From positions 36,724,189 through 36,788,188 of the forward strand of contig NC_080176.1 in the NCBI RefSeq assembly GCF_950295315.1: a stretch of 64,000 nt of DNA. The letters run 5' to 3'. The number at the start of each line of letters is the position of its first letter. Within the stretch, counting starts at the first letter, position 1. Below the pieces are notes generated by a model that saw nothing but the letters and a program-made list of their open reading frames with translations, was not told the DNA's origin and did no database searches. This stretch comes from Erinaceus europaeus. Its lineage: Eukaryota; Chordata; Mammalia; Eulipotyphla; Erinaceidae. The translations under genes were made by a program, and so were the position numbers. Below, one piece after another: positions 43,503-54,964 of the stretch.

Positions 43503-43756
43503 AATTCCTCTATCCTACTGAAACTCTTTGGATAGCCTCTGAAAGGTGCCAGTGGAGATGAATTTTTGGTTGCTGAGTAAGGTTTCAGTGACTCACTCAA
43601 GGGCATTTAGATGTGGGCACCTGGGCATAACAGAACACCTCACTGCATTTACCAAGGGCCCAAAGTCTTCAGCATTGTCTTCATTTACTTTGCCCATATC
43701 TTTTTCCAACTTTATCAAGAAACACTTGGAAATAAAATCATATATATTACACAGCA
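43503..43756. other. Unassigned sequence
   Basis: Nothing recognised. Confidence 0.4.
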
Positions 43757-43925
43757 TGGGGCCAGAAAACTAGCTCACCTGCTAGAAGCCTGTCCAATCA
43801 CAGGCACAGCCTAGGTGTGGGCTCTACCACTAGTCTTAGAGCGCTGGGGGAAGCTTCGGTGCTTTGGGGTCTCTCCCTCTCTTATTGTCTTTGTCTATCT
43901 CAGAAAGTCAGATGAGAGTGGTAGA
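43757..43925 (+). mobile_element. SINE-D, sense, diverged
   Basis: 'ggggccagaaaactagctca' head and 'ggggaagcttcggtgctttg' body. Confidence 0.65.
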
Positions 43926-43984
43926 AATCACACACTCACAAGGTCTCACTGACACCCATAAAAAGGAATAATAAAAATAAAGTG

Positions 43985-43987
<3 letters not shown>

Positions 43988-44028
<41 letters not shown>
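43988..44028 (+). repeat. (CA)n microsatellite
   Basis: About 20 units. Confidence 0.97.
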
Positions 44029-44030
<2 letters not shown>

Positions 44031-44224
44031 CATGACTTCTTTGACTCTGTGTCATGGCTCCTCATTCTGTAACTGCCTCCTTCACATGTTTTGAGTGAAG
44101 CATGTGATGCTCTGGTATATGAATCTGTCACTCCCACAGGCAGTTGGGAGCTTCCTTTCTGTTGATGTTGTTGTTGCCAAGGCTTTCCTGCTCTAAATTG
44201 ACTTTTATCAGATAGGAAGAGACA

Positions 44225-44460
44225 AGAAGAGAAGGAGAGATACCATAGTGTTGAGGTTTTATTCACTGCGGTGGGGGCCAGACCAAAGCTGGGTCATCCA
44301 TGTGACAAAGCAGGCACACTGTCCAGGTGAACTCTGGCCAGGCCTCTGTGAGGCTGGATCCCACTGCCCACCACACTGGAAGAAGCTACAGAACTGTGGT
44401 GTCTCTCCTTCTACTTCTCTGTTTCTCTTTCTGTCTGAAAAAGTTGGCCCGAGGCAGTGA
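44225..44460. mobile_element. Diverged SINE-D sequence, mixed orientation
   Basis: An antisense part ('gggtcatccatgtgacaaag') followed by a sense-like part ('cactggaagaagctacagaa'). Possibly two old copies. Confidence 0.45.
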
Positions 44461-44949
44461 AGTCCTGGCAATGACAAAAAAAAAGCTAAGTGAGCTTTTC
44501 CTTGACAGTAAGGTTTATTTAGTAGCCATCCAGCACTTCTGTCAGCTGCTACTTCCTAGAAATGCCTGTGTAGTAATTTGCCTTTCCCCTAAGGTGCATT
44601 TAAAAAGTTTCTGAACTTTTCCCGCTCCATAAACAAAATTTACACTGGCAGATACTCACTGATATTTTACAAACAGGTCTGTCTTACTTCTACAGAGCAT
44701 AGATAGAGAAGTTGTTTGTACTGTCAAGCTACCTACCGTGGGGTTAGCTGGGCAGCTTTTTCGTCTCTGTACTCTACTTCTGGTGTTTTAGACTTCTCTG
44801 TTTCCTTTTTAATTCCGCCACTAACACTTGAAGTCAGCTTTCTCTGGAGGTGTTTTTTTTCACACATTCACCAAAGTTCTTCTACTTCACAAGTCACCAC
44901 AGCAGAGGAGCAAATGGCAGCTGACAACAACCTTGCTGAAGGGCAGACC
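44461..44949. other. Unassigned unique sequence
   Basis: No repeat or gene recognised upstream of the LTR. Confidence 0.4.
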
Positions 44950-44955
44950 CTGGGC

Positions 44956-45244
44956 TGTTGGTATGCTTCACATTGGTTTGGTCTCACTCTCCCCACTTCA
45001 GGGAGATTGTGGTTTAGTCCTTGCTAGTTTCGCACTTTTTGTTTCTCCCCGCCCCTACCCTAAGTACTTCCTGAGTTCCTGATGCTGCCGCAGGAGGAGA
45101 AAGATGGAGCAGCATATAGTGTGGTGATTAGTTTTTTGGACTGCTTGTCCGCTCATGAATAAAGATTAAACTGCGTTCTCAGCTCAGCCACGAGTTTCTG
45201 GTCGTCTGTTACCCGCCCGTGAAGCCAGCCCGGAGAAAACAACA
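44956..45244 (+). mobile_element. Solo LTR, class II (ERVK-like), 289 bp
   Basis: Begins TGTTGGTATG and ends AAAACAACA. The 6-bp repeat 'ctgggc' flanks it exactly (44950-44955 and 45245-45250), the duplication size typical of class II endogenous retroviruses. AATAAA at 45158-45163 precedes a U5 of about 80 bases. U5 similarity to the LTR at 1,514-1,979 ('cacgagtttctggtc' against 'catgagttcctggtc') shows a related lineage. No internal viral sequence remains, consistent with LTR-LTR recombination. Confidence 0.82.
45158..45163 (+). promoter_or_regulatory. LTR polyadenylation signal AATAAA
   Basis: In 'catgaataaagattaaactg', at the R-region position of the LTR. Confidence 0.65.
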
Positions 45245-45250
45245 CTGGGC

Positions 45251-45774
45251 CACTCATCCACATATCCACCTCATCATGTGTGAGGTTCAAATCCACATCT
45301 CCACAAAGTGCTAGGTTTCTATATGTCACAGGCCTTCCAAACTGCTGGGCAGGAAAGCTAAATCTGTTCGTACCAGAAGTCTACTTCTCTTCTAACTCTA
45401 TCATGGAGCAAACAGAAGACAGGAATAGTTGAATGAATGTGAAAGTCTCTGTGCAGAATATCCCATGCGTAAGTTAAGGGACAAAGATGGAGAGGGGAAC
45501 AGGACTTCTTAAGTGCACATGAGGGGAAACTGACCCACCGATGGAGTTGCTGCCTCCTCCTGGTAGTGAGGAGTAGAACCAATGCCCTGACTCCTTCCAG
45601 TCAGCTTCACAGCTCTCAGCTCTCACGGCCAGAAACTCAAGAAATGACCTGCAAGATGCAGCTTATTTGAGAGAAAAAAATGGATCCTCTCAAAGCAGAT
45701 AAAGGAATGGATATTTGTACCACCTGTTCACTACAGTATTCCTCAGAACAGTCACCATTTGGAAGTGATCAAAG
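45251..45774. other. Unassigned unique sequence
   Basis: No repeat or gene recognised. Confidence 0.4.
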
Positions 45775-45965
45775 ACTTAACAGATGGGGACACACTCAGT
45801 AGAGCACACATGTTACAGTGCATAAAGATCCAGGTTCAAGGCCCTGGTCTCCACCTGCAAGGGGAAAGCTACACAAGTGGTATTGCAGGTATTTCTTTTT
45901 TCTTTCTCTGTCTCTATCTCCTTTTTCTCTTTCAATTTCTCTCTGTCTCTAGCCAATAAATTGAT
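45775..45965 (+). mobile_element. SINE-B, sense
   Basis: 'gtagagcacacatgttacag', 'ccaggttcaaggccctggtc', 'tgtctctagccaataaattg'. Confidence 0.88.
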
Positions 45966-46270
45966 ATTTGAATGTATAAGAAAATTACAGAGTGCATAAA
46001 CTAGAATGTTCTTAAACCTTCAAAAGGAAGGAAATTCTGCTGTTTTGTAACATGAATGAATATTGAAGACATTAAGGCAAGTGAAATAAGTCAGACACAG
46101 AAAGACAAATTTTGTGAGTCTACTTATATGAAGGAGCAGTCAAAGACATAGAGATAAAAATAAAATAGAAATGATGAGTTACTGTTTAAAAGTTACAGTT
46201 TCTGTTTCAGAAAATAAAAAAAGTTCTAGAGATGGATGTCAGTAAAAGAGTAAAATTAAAAAAAAAACTT
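45966..46270 (+). mobile_element. Ancient L1 3' end, sense
   Basis: 'ttgtaacatgaatgaatatt', 'ggcaagtgaaataagtcaga' and 'ctacttatatgaaggagcag' follow the L1 ORF2/3'UTR boundary. Diverged. Confidence 0.7.
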
Positions 46271-46984
46271 TTTTAAAATGGTCAAAATCTGCTCATGAAA
46301 ATGACTACAAGTTACTCCTGGAACTTGTCATTCAAGTGGCAGTCAGTCATTACCACTAATTGTTGCCTTGCTTTCAGAAGCATTTTAAAAAATACACATT
46401 CTTGCCCCAAAGAAGAAAGAGTCTTGTGGTCTGAGGAATGTCTCTTTCTCACAAGCAGACATGAATTACAAATACCAGGCCCCACCAAGTTCAGGGGAAT
46501 GCCAACAACAGCAGAACTCAATACACAATGTCCAAAGCAGGGGCTTTGAACTTCCTGGCTTTGTCTACCAGTGTCACAATCTCTGTATTATTTAAACAGA
46601 TTTCAGTATTGAAGGTAGATCAGATTTGTTTTTGAAACATTCATTTCAGTCCTGAAACAGATTTTCTATTTGTAGAAGGGACAATGACGGCAAGTAGTTG
46701 TTGGTGGGAATTTGCCAGATAGTCACGCGTTTGGGGGAGAATCAGATTTGGGCTTACTGTTTATTATGGTTTTGCTGTTTTTATTTCCGAAATAAATATA
46801 ACCTAAGGAGAAAAAAAAAAGAGACTGACTTCAGTCTGCATGGGAGACCCTTGACTAACAGCCTTAGTTATAGTGCCATTCTCCCTGCATTTAAACTGGG
46901 TGTTCTTTTTCTAGTATGGCTTCATATCTTGCTTTTGCTCAGAAAATTCTCTCTGCCTGAAATAATTTCACAGGACACATACAA
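46271..46984. other. Unassigned unique sequence
   Basis: No repeat or gene recognised. Confidence 0.4.
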
Positions 46985-47066
46985 TTAATTTATTTACAAT
47001 ATTTTATTTATTTGTATAGAGACATGAAATTGAGAGGGGAGGGAGAAATATAAAAGAAGCAAAAGA
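46985..47066 (-). mobile_element. SINE-B, antisense, tail half
   Basis: 'atttatttgtatagagacat' and purine-rich body. Interrupted by a SINE-A. A fragment resumes at 47,352. Confidence 0.75.
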
Positions 47067-47351
47067 GGGAGTCAGCGGTAACACGGAGAGTTAAGTGCAC
47101 GCAAAGCGGGAGCACCGGCATAAGGATCCCGGTTCGAGCCCCCGTCTCCCCTCCTGCAGGGGAGTCGCTTCACAGGTGAGTGAAGCAGGTCTGCAGGTGT
47201 CTGTCTTTCTCTTCCCCTCTCTGTCTTCCCCTCCTCTATCCATTTCTCTCTGTCCTATCCAACAATGACATCAATAATAACTACAAGAATAAAACAACAA
47301 GGGCAACAAAAGGGAATAAATGAATAAATAAATATTAAAAAAAAAAAAAAA
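47067..47351 (+). mobile_element. SINE-A, sense, short-tail form, nested
   Basis: 'gggagtcagcggtaacacgg' head, 'ggttcgagcc' B box, ends A-rich at about 47,351. The middle of the tRNA-like region is shortened. Confidence 0.92.
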
Positions 47352-47400
47352 GGAGAGAGAGAGACTTGCAGCACTGCCTCACCACAATGGAGACTCACAT
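47352..47400 (-). mobile_element. SINE-B, antisense, resumed fragment
   Basis: 'gagacttgcagcactgcctc' continues the body of the 46,985 element. The head is missing. Confidence 0.65.
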
Positions 47401-47689
47401 TTTATGGAGCTATATTAGCTCTTCAGAACTGGTAATATAATTTCAAAGGACACCATAAACACAACGGGGTTGAGAATATAAATGAGAAACAAAGAGAGAT
47501 AAGGGTCATGTGAAGGAAAAAATATTTTTTAAAGCTAGAGAAATGGGTATGACCTTTTAACAAATTCCTACATTGAACAGAAGAAGAAATAAGACAACAA
47601 AATTAGAAAAAATATGGTATAAATATCTACTTCAAGAAAGATATATTTAACTTTTCCAATATCATACTCTAAAAAGGCAATCCAGGTGC
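47401..47689. other. Unassigned AT-rich sequence
   Basis: Nothing recognised. Confidence 0.4.
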
Positions 47690-47880
47690 TGGGTGGTGGT
47701 ACACCTGGTTGAGCATGTGTTACAATGTGCAAGGGCTGAGGTTCAAGTCTTTGGTCCCCACCTACAAGGGAAAGTTTCATGAGCAGTAAAAGCAGTGCTA
47801 CAGATGTCTCTTTCTTCCTTTCTGTCTCCCCCTGTCTTTTCTCAATTTCTCTGTTTCTATTCAATCAATACATTTAAACT
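47690..47880 (+). mobile_element. SINE-B, sense
   Basis: 'gctgggtggtggtacacctg', 'gaggttcaagtctttggtcc', 'ctattcaatcaatacattta'. Confidence 0.9.
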
Positions 47881-48574
47881 TTAAGACAATCCACAGATAA
47901 ATGACATCAAATTAGACTTTGTGAATTATCTTTCCACTTATAGGATCATGATTTTCACAGTATAAAGGTTTTACACTTTAATGGAATCCAATCTGCTTTT
48001 CTTTTGTTGTTTTTGCTAAAGTATCAGGACCACATTTTAGTTAACAAGAAATTCTAAATCATTATTTCATCCAACACCATACGTGTTCCCTACTGTTATA
48101 TCATATTTCCTTTGAGACATTCATTCTGTCTTCAAATTATGGTCAAACACTCTAGAATATGATTATGGTCAAACACTCTAGAATATGATTAGTCTATCCA
48201 AGTATATGAACAACTGAACTTAATTTATGATGTTTCCACTGACACTTTAGAAAAGTCAATATTAAACTATGTGTTTTAAAAATCAGAGTTTGTGATCTAA
48301 TAGCAATCTACTAAACTTACATTTGTAATGACTGCCCTGAAAATTACACATAGTAACGGGGCGTGGGGGGGGTAAATATAGTGTTGAGAATACCTTGTCG
48401 TTCCTCTTTATTTCAGCACTTTAAAAAGGTTCCATAGTTTCAGTTTGTCTTAAAAAATAATTCTCCCTGTTGGTTGTAAGATTTTCCTGCTTGGTTTTCA
48501 ACAGCTTGATGAGGATATGCCTTAAAAAAATATTCTTTGTATTGTTTGGGGTTTGATGTATTTGGTTATTTTCT
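47881..48574. other. Unassigned AT-rich sequence
   Basis: Contains a perfect 26-bp tandem duplication (listed separately). Otherwise nothing recognised. Confidence 0.4.
48136..48187 (+). repeat. Perfect tandem duplication, 2 x 26 bp
   Basis: Unit 48136-48161, starting 'attatggtcaaacactctag', repeated exactly at 48162-48187. Confidence 0.97.
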
Positions 48575-48672
48575 AAGAGAGAGACTAACCAGAGCACCAC
48601 TCTGACATATGAAGTGCTAGGGACTGAACACTAGAATTTAGGCCTATAAAAGCTGCACCATACCCACTTAAC
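48575..48672 (-). mobile_element. Old SINE fragment, antisense
   Basis: 'gagagactaaccagagcacc' and 'tagggactgaacactagaat' resemble 51,893-52,015. Probably a diverged tRNA-derived SINE. Confidence 0.45.
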
Positions 48673-48849
48673 ACCCCCCCCCCAGCTGCTTGGTAAACTT
48701 CTAGAAGATGTGGTGTCTCCCAAAATTTTAGAAAATCTGGTCTTTATTCTTTCAAATACCGCTTCTGTGCAATTTAATTTTAGATGCTAGAATTATACGC
48801 TATTGGACTTTCCACAATTCCTCCCACACCTTAAAAAAAAAAAAAAAAG

Positions 48850-48962
48850 AGGGCAGGGGTAGATAGCATAATGGTTATGCACAGAAACTCTCATGCCCGA
48901 GGCTCCAAAGTCCCAGGTTCAATCCTCCGTACCACCACAGCTGAGCAGTGCTGTGGTTAAAA
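48850..48962 (+). mobile_element. SINE-C, sense
   Basis: 'gggtagatagcataatggtt', 'ccaggttcaatcctccgtac', 'gagcagtgctgtggttaaaa'. Confidence 0.88.
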
Positions 48963-48984
48963 AAATAATATTAAAAATTTTTTA

Positions 48985-49122
48985 AAAATACTTATTTTCA
49001 TGGAAGACCAGAACACTGCTCAGCTCTGGTATATGGTCATGTAGGGGATGGAACCTGGGACCTCTGGGGCTTCAAGCATGGAAGTCTGGTGCATTACTGC
49101 TGTGATATCTCCCCAACCCATA
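48985..49122 (-). mobile_element. SINE-C, antisense
   Basis: 'gaacactgctcagctctggt', 'gatggaacctgggacctctg', 'ctgctgtgatatctccccaa'. Tail-to-tail inverted pair with the preceding SINE-C. Confidence 0.85.
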
Positions 49123-50446
49123 TCCTATATGCTTTGTTTTGTTCTTTCCATTCGTTTTTTTTCCTCTTTGTGTTTTGTTTTGTGTATTTTATATCGGCAC
49201 TGAATTCACTATTTCTGCTATGCTGTGTCCAGAACGTATTTAGATTTATCCAGTAAGTTATTAATTTCCAGTTCAATAATAGCTATTTAACAAATATTTT
49301 ACAATTCTCAATTTTGTTTTAGAATTTCTCCATCATTTTATTCATTTTTTCCCCTCTATTTTTAAAGATACTATTCAGTGACTTCTAAGTTATTACAGGT
49401 CCCAATACTGGATCATCTCTAGTTTGACTTCTATTATTTTTTCTAGTTGACTATCAAACATGTTTTCATGGCACTATATAACCTTGATTATAGGTTACAT
49501 ATTCTGTGTAAGAAAACTGTAGAAATCTTATAAACCATTACAAAATCATTAATTATAATTATATTAAATTTAAAAAAACTCTGCAGTGATTCCAAATGAT
49601 AACTTGTCCCAAAAAATGTTTGCCTCTTTCCTCTAATGGAATGATAGGTTCAATTTAACTAGGGACTGAGTGACTTAGACATGAATTGTATTTTATTAAG
49701 TCACCTGTATTTTATTAAGTCTCTCTGGTATGGTTCTCCTAGGTTTGTATTTAAGAGCTTAGTGAATCTGTTTCTTCATGCCCCAAATTCTGCCTTTCAG
49801 GAATCTGGACCTTGGTTTTATATTTTATAGCTGATTATCCTATGTAGACTCAAAATCTGGAAACTGTATTTAGGGGAAGTCTCCTTGTACATTTGCTGCT
49901 GGTTCCTCCTTTGGTCAGGATTTTGTCTTCTAACCACTCCAAGACTGAGAATTTCATTTTTCTTTTCTGAATCAGTTTTCAGTCTCCTGAATTGCCCCAG
50001 AACTCATAAATATCCCTTGGGAAAACTGGACTTGCATATGGGCTCCTCTAGTTTTCAATCCATCGAGCCAGTTTCTCACTGACTGCCAAAATCTCTGCAA
50101 AGTTTTTCTTTCCCTGCAGTGTTTCCTCTCCTTGGACCCTGCCAGACCTTGAATCCATACCCAGAATCAGCAAGAATATTCCCTTCCCCTACTTTTCTGA
50201 AATACTGCCTGTGATGCTCAGTATGCCCAGGATGGCCCTTCCTGCTCTGGATACTAACCTATTTTCCATTGCTTTTGCAGATCTCTAGTTTGTTTTTTTT
50301 TTATAAATATAACTTCTGCCATTTATGTGCTTTCCTCTACTTGTTTCAGCTGAATATTGGTCTGTCACAACAGAAGACACTCTACTCTGAAGTGGGAAGA
50401 TTCCCTTTTGTCATATATATGAGTAAACGAAGACACAAAGAGATGG
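49123..50446. other. Unassigned AT-rich unique sequence
   Basis: About 1.3 kb without recognised repeats or exons. Confidence 0.4.
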
Positions 50447-50562
50447 TCTTCTTTTTTTTCTTCTTCTCCTCCTCCTCCTTCCCCTTCCCCTCCCCCTCCC
50501 CATCTCCTTCCCCTCCCCCTCCCCCTTCTCCTCCTCCTCCTCCTCCTCCTTCTTCTTCTTCT
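50447..50562 (+). repeat. 116-bp polypyrimidine tract
   Basis: C/T only, with a single purine at 50502. Grades from T-rich to CCCCTT to CTC and TTC repeats. It sits where the antisense SINE-A tail should be. Confidence 0.97.
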
Positions 50563-50845
50563 ACCTCCAGGGTTATCTCTGGGACTCGGTGCCTGCACTA
50601 CGAATCCACTGCTCCTGTGGCTATTTTTTCGATTTTTTTTTTCTTTTTGAAAGGACAAAGAGAATTAAAAGGGGAGGAAAAGATAAAGAAGGAAGAGAGA
50701 ACGACAGATACCTGCAATCCTGCCTCACTGCTTGTGAAGCAACCCCCTTAAAGACAGGGAGCCAGGGGCTCGAACCAAGATCCTTGCACCAGTCTTTGCA
50801 CTTGGTGCCATGTGCGCTTAACCCACTGCACTACTGCCCAGCCCC
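50563..50845 (-). mobile_element. SINE-A, antisense, long-tail form
   Basis: 'acctccagggttatctctgg' module, body, 'gctcgaaccaagatccttgc', 'ctgcactactgcccagcccc'. Confidence 0.92.
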
Positions 50846-51892
50846 CTAAGCCACTGATTTTCTAAACTCATTTTGGATCTCATTAGGCAAGTGGAGAAAC
50901 ATTACTTGATTTATTCTGAGCATCTTCTTAATCAGTGAAAGTCTTATTAATTCATCATGCACACAGAGTTCAATATTTTATGTCTATCAACATGGGGCAA
51001 AAGACTTCTTCAAGGACACGGTATCTTTCTCTTCAAATATAGAGTTTCAAGTGTGATTATTAATAAGGCAGAACAAAGGTGAGAGGAACATTCAATTTCT
51101 CTTCCTCATGATCCTCTCTACCCCTGAAAGAGGAGACTCTTCTGCTTTCTGTCCTTTTCCCTCTCTTCCCAGTTCACTGCGATAGGTAGCATTATGAATG
51201 TGACTATACATTTACTGACGCTCATTACTCCAGTTAGTAGGACTCCATTGCTATAAAAGCAAGAACAAGACACCATATGGCTTCTCTCTTATCTCTGAAT
51301 TCATGTAAGGCAATTCTCTTCACTCTCTGTCTCTGCTTGTTAGGTGTGAGAGAAAAAAACGGTGAAGAAATCAGGTCTCCTCAAGAGTCTTTAAGGTTGA
51401 GTTATCTTATTTTAACTTAGCTTAGTTTCTCACTTGCCTACTATGCCTTGTCCATATGTTCCCTCAGTGTATACACAAGATGGGAGGAGTTGGTAATAAA
51501 GTTTAAGAAAGAAGATGCTGACCTCTCCTAGCACTGAACTCTCAAAGGCCAGTGTGTCTTCACACAACATTTGACATTAGTCTTTCAGTCATAACCTTAG
51601 AAATCTGTAGGCTTTTGGACCTTCTCCCCCAGTAGTGCCATAATGAAGGTGTTAGCTCTTCCCCACGGTAGATGTAAATCGTTTCTTTTAGTGTCTACAT
51701 TTCCAAGAGGCCATGATAATGTGTCTGCTCAACTAGTATTTCCTGACCCCTCTGGAGGGCTTCTTCTTTTCATTTGTTCCCTGTGGGCCTTCCACTTCAG
51801 CTCATTCAAAAATACCAGGTCAGATTCCTTTTATTTGCTATTATCAACTTATTTAAATAAAGGGGCTATAAACTTGTCAAATACTACTTATT
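50846..51892. other. Unassigned unique sequence
   Basis: About 1 kb. A TATA-like 'tataaaagc' near 51,253 has no supporting context. Confidence 0.4.
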
Positions 51893-52015
51893 AAAATATA
51901 TATTTACTTATTTAGGAGAGAGACAATCCAGAGCACCACTTCAGAAAAATCAGTCCAGGGTGCAAACCTGAAACTTGCCTCACTCATACAAGTCTACTGT
52001 CTACCACAGAATCAC
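51893..52015 (-). mobile_element. Old SINE fragment, antisense
   Basis: 'aggagagagacaatccagag' resembles the fragment at 48,575. Confidence 0.4.
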
Positions 52016-53142
52016 CAACCACCAAGTACTGCTTCTTTGCTAAGTAATGTAGCAAGTCAAATATCTAAAAAGGTTGTTAAATGAGTGTACAATAAAATAA
52101 AATAACCATGCCATCTCTTTTATGAGAACTAAGATAATGAAGAGGGGGTGAGGGCTGGTGGGGGTGACACAGAATATTGGCAGGGGATATACTGACTTAC
52201 ATGTATTACGTGTATGAAAAAAGACCTGAAACTGATATGCATACTTGAACATGCCAAGCAAGCAAACTAGTAACATAACCTATCTTGCTAGCCCAAGTTC
52301 AAGAGATTCTTTACTACAAAGTACTTTATCAACATGCTTAGTTTCATTTTACACAGAAAATGTAAATGCAAATGTACTGCTATGCTACGAACCTTACTTT
52401 AAGAGTGATGAGTTTCTGCCAATATTATTTTTAACATTTTTTTTTAGTCCTGCTGATTAAACAATTCTATCAGTCTCCTAAGTTACACAGTTCTCTATAC
52501 TTCTGGAAAGGAAGGGCATGTAGCTAAGGTGGTTTTATTTTCTAAGCTGTTTTGATTCACTCAAAGGGTAGATCTAATCTCTGCAGTCTATTCTTAGAAA
52601 TGAAATGAATTTAAGTTCACAGGAGCTTTAAATAAAAGCACCATAATTATACTTACCCAGGACTGTGAAGATTTTTTAATCTGCTCTCGATGTAATAATA
52701 ACTTTAGTTCACACTATTGTTATACTTAGTGATAATGTAGGAGAATGAATAGATATGTCAAAAATATATATACAATAAGACCTTGGAATTTTCAGAGATA
52801 GGAAATGTGGTACTGTTTAGGAAAAGAAAAAAAAATCTGCTATTTTTGATCTGCCTCCTTCCTTAACCTCAACAATTCCTAAAGAAGTACCAATTAGAAA
52901 GGATTCTAATAGACCAAGGGCTGAGCCCTGGCTCTAAGATGATTACATTCAGCTTTATATGACCCAAGAGTGAAAAATACACAATTCCTTCAAAATGTGC
53001 ATAGGTTATACATGACTCACTCCACCAGCTCAACTCCACTTAAAGAGTTTATATAAACCATCAGACTTTTTCAGTCTTCCACAGTTTTCAACAACTCACT
53101 GAAAAATGCCAATGGGTCACCTCTGAACTCTTGTGCTACAGA
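52016..53142. other. Unassigned AT-rich unique sequence
   Basis: About 1.1 kb, nothing recognised. Confidence 0.4.
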
Positions 53143-53612
53143 CTGAATCATGTGCCCCGCCCCCCTCTGTGAATGCACATGTCAAAACCCTAATCTCCAA
53201 TGTGCTGCCATTTGAAGATAATTAGGATGGATGAGGTTCTCATGATGGGATTAGTGGATTTCTACAAAAATTCAGGGGTCGGTTGGCCTACTAGGAAGAG
53301 TAGACACATAATTATTTGGGAGGGACCAAGCTCCCAGTCCCTACTTGCAGGGGGGAAGCTGCACAGTAATGGGGAAATGTTGCACGTGTCGCCCCCTCCT
53401 CTCTCCATGTTCCCACTATCTTAGTCATGTGAAAACAGAGCTGAAAGAAGGGTCATCTGCAACCCAAGATGATAGTCCTCACTGGTCACAAACCCTGCTG
53501 GCACCTTGATCTTGGCCTTCCCAGTTTCCAGAACTGCAAGAAACAGATGCCTGGTGGCTAAGCCACTCTATCTATGATATTTTGTTATAGTGTCCTGAAC
53601 TGACCACGATTA
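53143..53612 (+). mobile_element. MaLR LTR (MST/MLT1-like), split by SINE
   Basis: 'acagactgaatcatgtgccc', 'caaaaccctaatctccaatg', then 'gctggcaccttgatcttggc', 'cagtttccagaactgcaaga' and 'atgatattttgttatagtgt' are the classical ERVL-MaLR LTR landmarks in order. An ancient mammal-wide family. Confidence 0.85.
53278..53430 (+). mobile_element. Diverged SINE-B inside the MaLR LTR
   Basis: 'ggtcggttggcctactagga', 'ccaagctcccagtccctact', 'tgcaggggggaagctgcaca'. Confidence 0.6.
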
Positions 53613-53794
53613 TTCCTTGCTCTTTTGAATAGCTAAAAGGAAAAAAAAAAAAGACTTTCAGAGATTAAATTAAATTAGAAGTGGAAAAAAAGAAAAATAA
53701 CATTGAGTTATTGCTAGAATAAAATTAAAACCAGATTATATCCACCAAATATTACAGCAGGTGTCAGAGGAGTAAAAAATAAAGGGCAAGAAAG

Positions 53795-54536
53795 AAGAGA
53801 TCCAAAAGGCTGAGAAACACATGGAAAAATGCTCCAAGTCTTTGATTGTCAGAGAAATGCAAATAAAGACAACAGTGAGATACCACTTCATTCCTGTGAG
53901 AATGTCATACATCAGAAAAGGTAACAGCAGCAAATGCTGAAGAGGTTGTTGGGACAAAGGAACCCTCCTGCACTGCTGGTGGGAATGTAAATGGGTCCAA
54001 ACTCTGTGGAGAGAAGGCTAGAAATGGACCTACCCTATGACCCTGCAATTCCTCTCCTAAGGAACCAAACACACCCATCCAAAATGATGTGTGCACAATT
54101 AGTAATAGCCAAAACCTGGAAGCAATCCAGGTGTCCAACAACAGATGAGTGGCTGAGTAAGTTGTGGTCTATATACACAACTACTAAGCTATTAAAAATG
54201 ATGAACTCACCTTCTTCACCTCATTTTGGAAGGAGCTTGAAGGAATCATGATAAGTGAGATAAGCCAGAAAGAAAAGGATGAATATGGGATGATCTCAAT
54301 CATAGACAGAAATTGAAGAATAAGAACAGAAGTGACAACACAAAGCAGAACCTGGACTGGAGTTGAAGTATTTCACCAAAGTAAAAGACTCTCATGGGGG
54401 AGGGTTCAGGTCCTTGAACATGACGGCAGAGGAGGGCCTAGTGGGGGCTGAATTGTTATGTGGAAAACTGAGAAATGTTAAACATGTGCAAACATATGTT
54501 TTACTGTCTACTGTAAACAATCTCCAGTAAAGATAA
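53795..54536 (+). mobile_element. L1 3' end, sense, middle-aged
   Basis: ORF2 C-terminal remnant ('[21 protein letters not shown]'-like) with deletions, and 3'UTR ending 'ctccagtaaagataaaaaa'. Confidence 0.9.
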
Positions 54537-54549
54537 AAAATAGTTATCT

Positions 54550-54722
54550 GTGGAGGGTAGATAGCATAATGGTTATGCAAACAGACTCTCATGCCTGAGG
54601 CTCTAAAATTCCAGGTTCAATCCTCCACACCACCATAAGCCAGAGCTGAACAGTACTCTGGTAAAAAAAAAAAAAAAAAAAAAAGAGAGAGAGAGAAAGA
54701 AAGAAAGAAGAAAGAAAGAAAG
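54550..54722 (+). mobile_element. SINE-C, sense
   Basis: 'gtggagggtagatagcataa', 'ccaggttcaatcctccacac', long A/GA-rich tail. 'aaaatagttatct' at 54537-54549 and 54723-54735 is the duplication. Confidence 0.94.
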
Positions 54723-54749
54723 AAAATAGTTATCTAAAAAGTCTTTTCT

Positions 54750-54818
54750 GCCTGAAGCTCCAAAGTCCCAGGTCCAATTCTCCATGCCACCGTAAACCAG
54801 AGCCGAGCAATACTTGAC
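54750..54818 (+). mobile_element. SINE-C 3' fragment, sense
   Basis: 'gcctgaagctccaaagtccc' and 'accagagccgagcaatactt'. The head is missing. Confidence 0.75.
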
Positions 54819-54964
54819 AACAAGCAAACAAAACAAAACAAAAATAAGAAAGATAGATGGAAGGAGGAAATCAAGGCCAAGGAGGCAGAGATTAAGACAC
54901 ATGAGGGTGTCTACCTACAAAGTAGGGAGGGGATTCATTTGGCTGATGGTTATGTATATATATT

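Noticed and set aside
50269..50751. 160-codon frame rich in Ser and Pro
   Set aside because: It is a translation of the polypyrimidine tract and a SINE-A.
51245..51265. TATA-like box as a gene promoter
   Set aside because: No downstream exon, CpG island or conserved frame.
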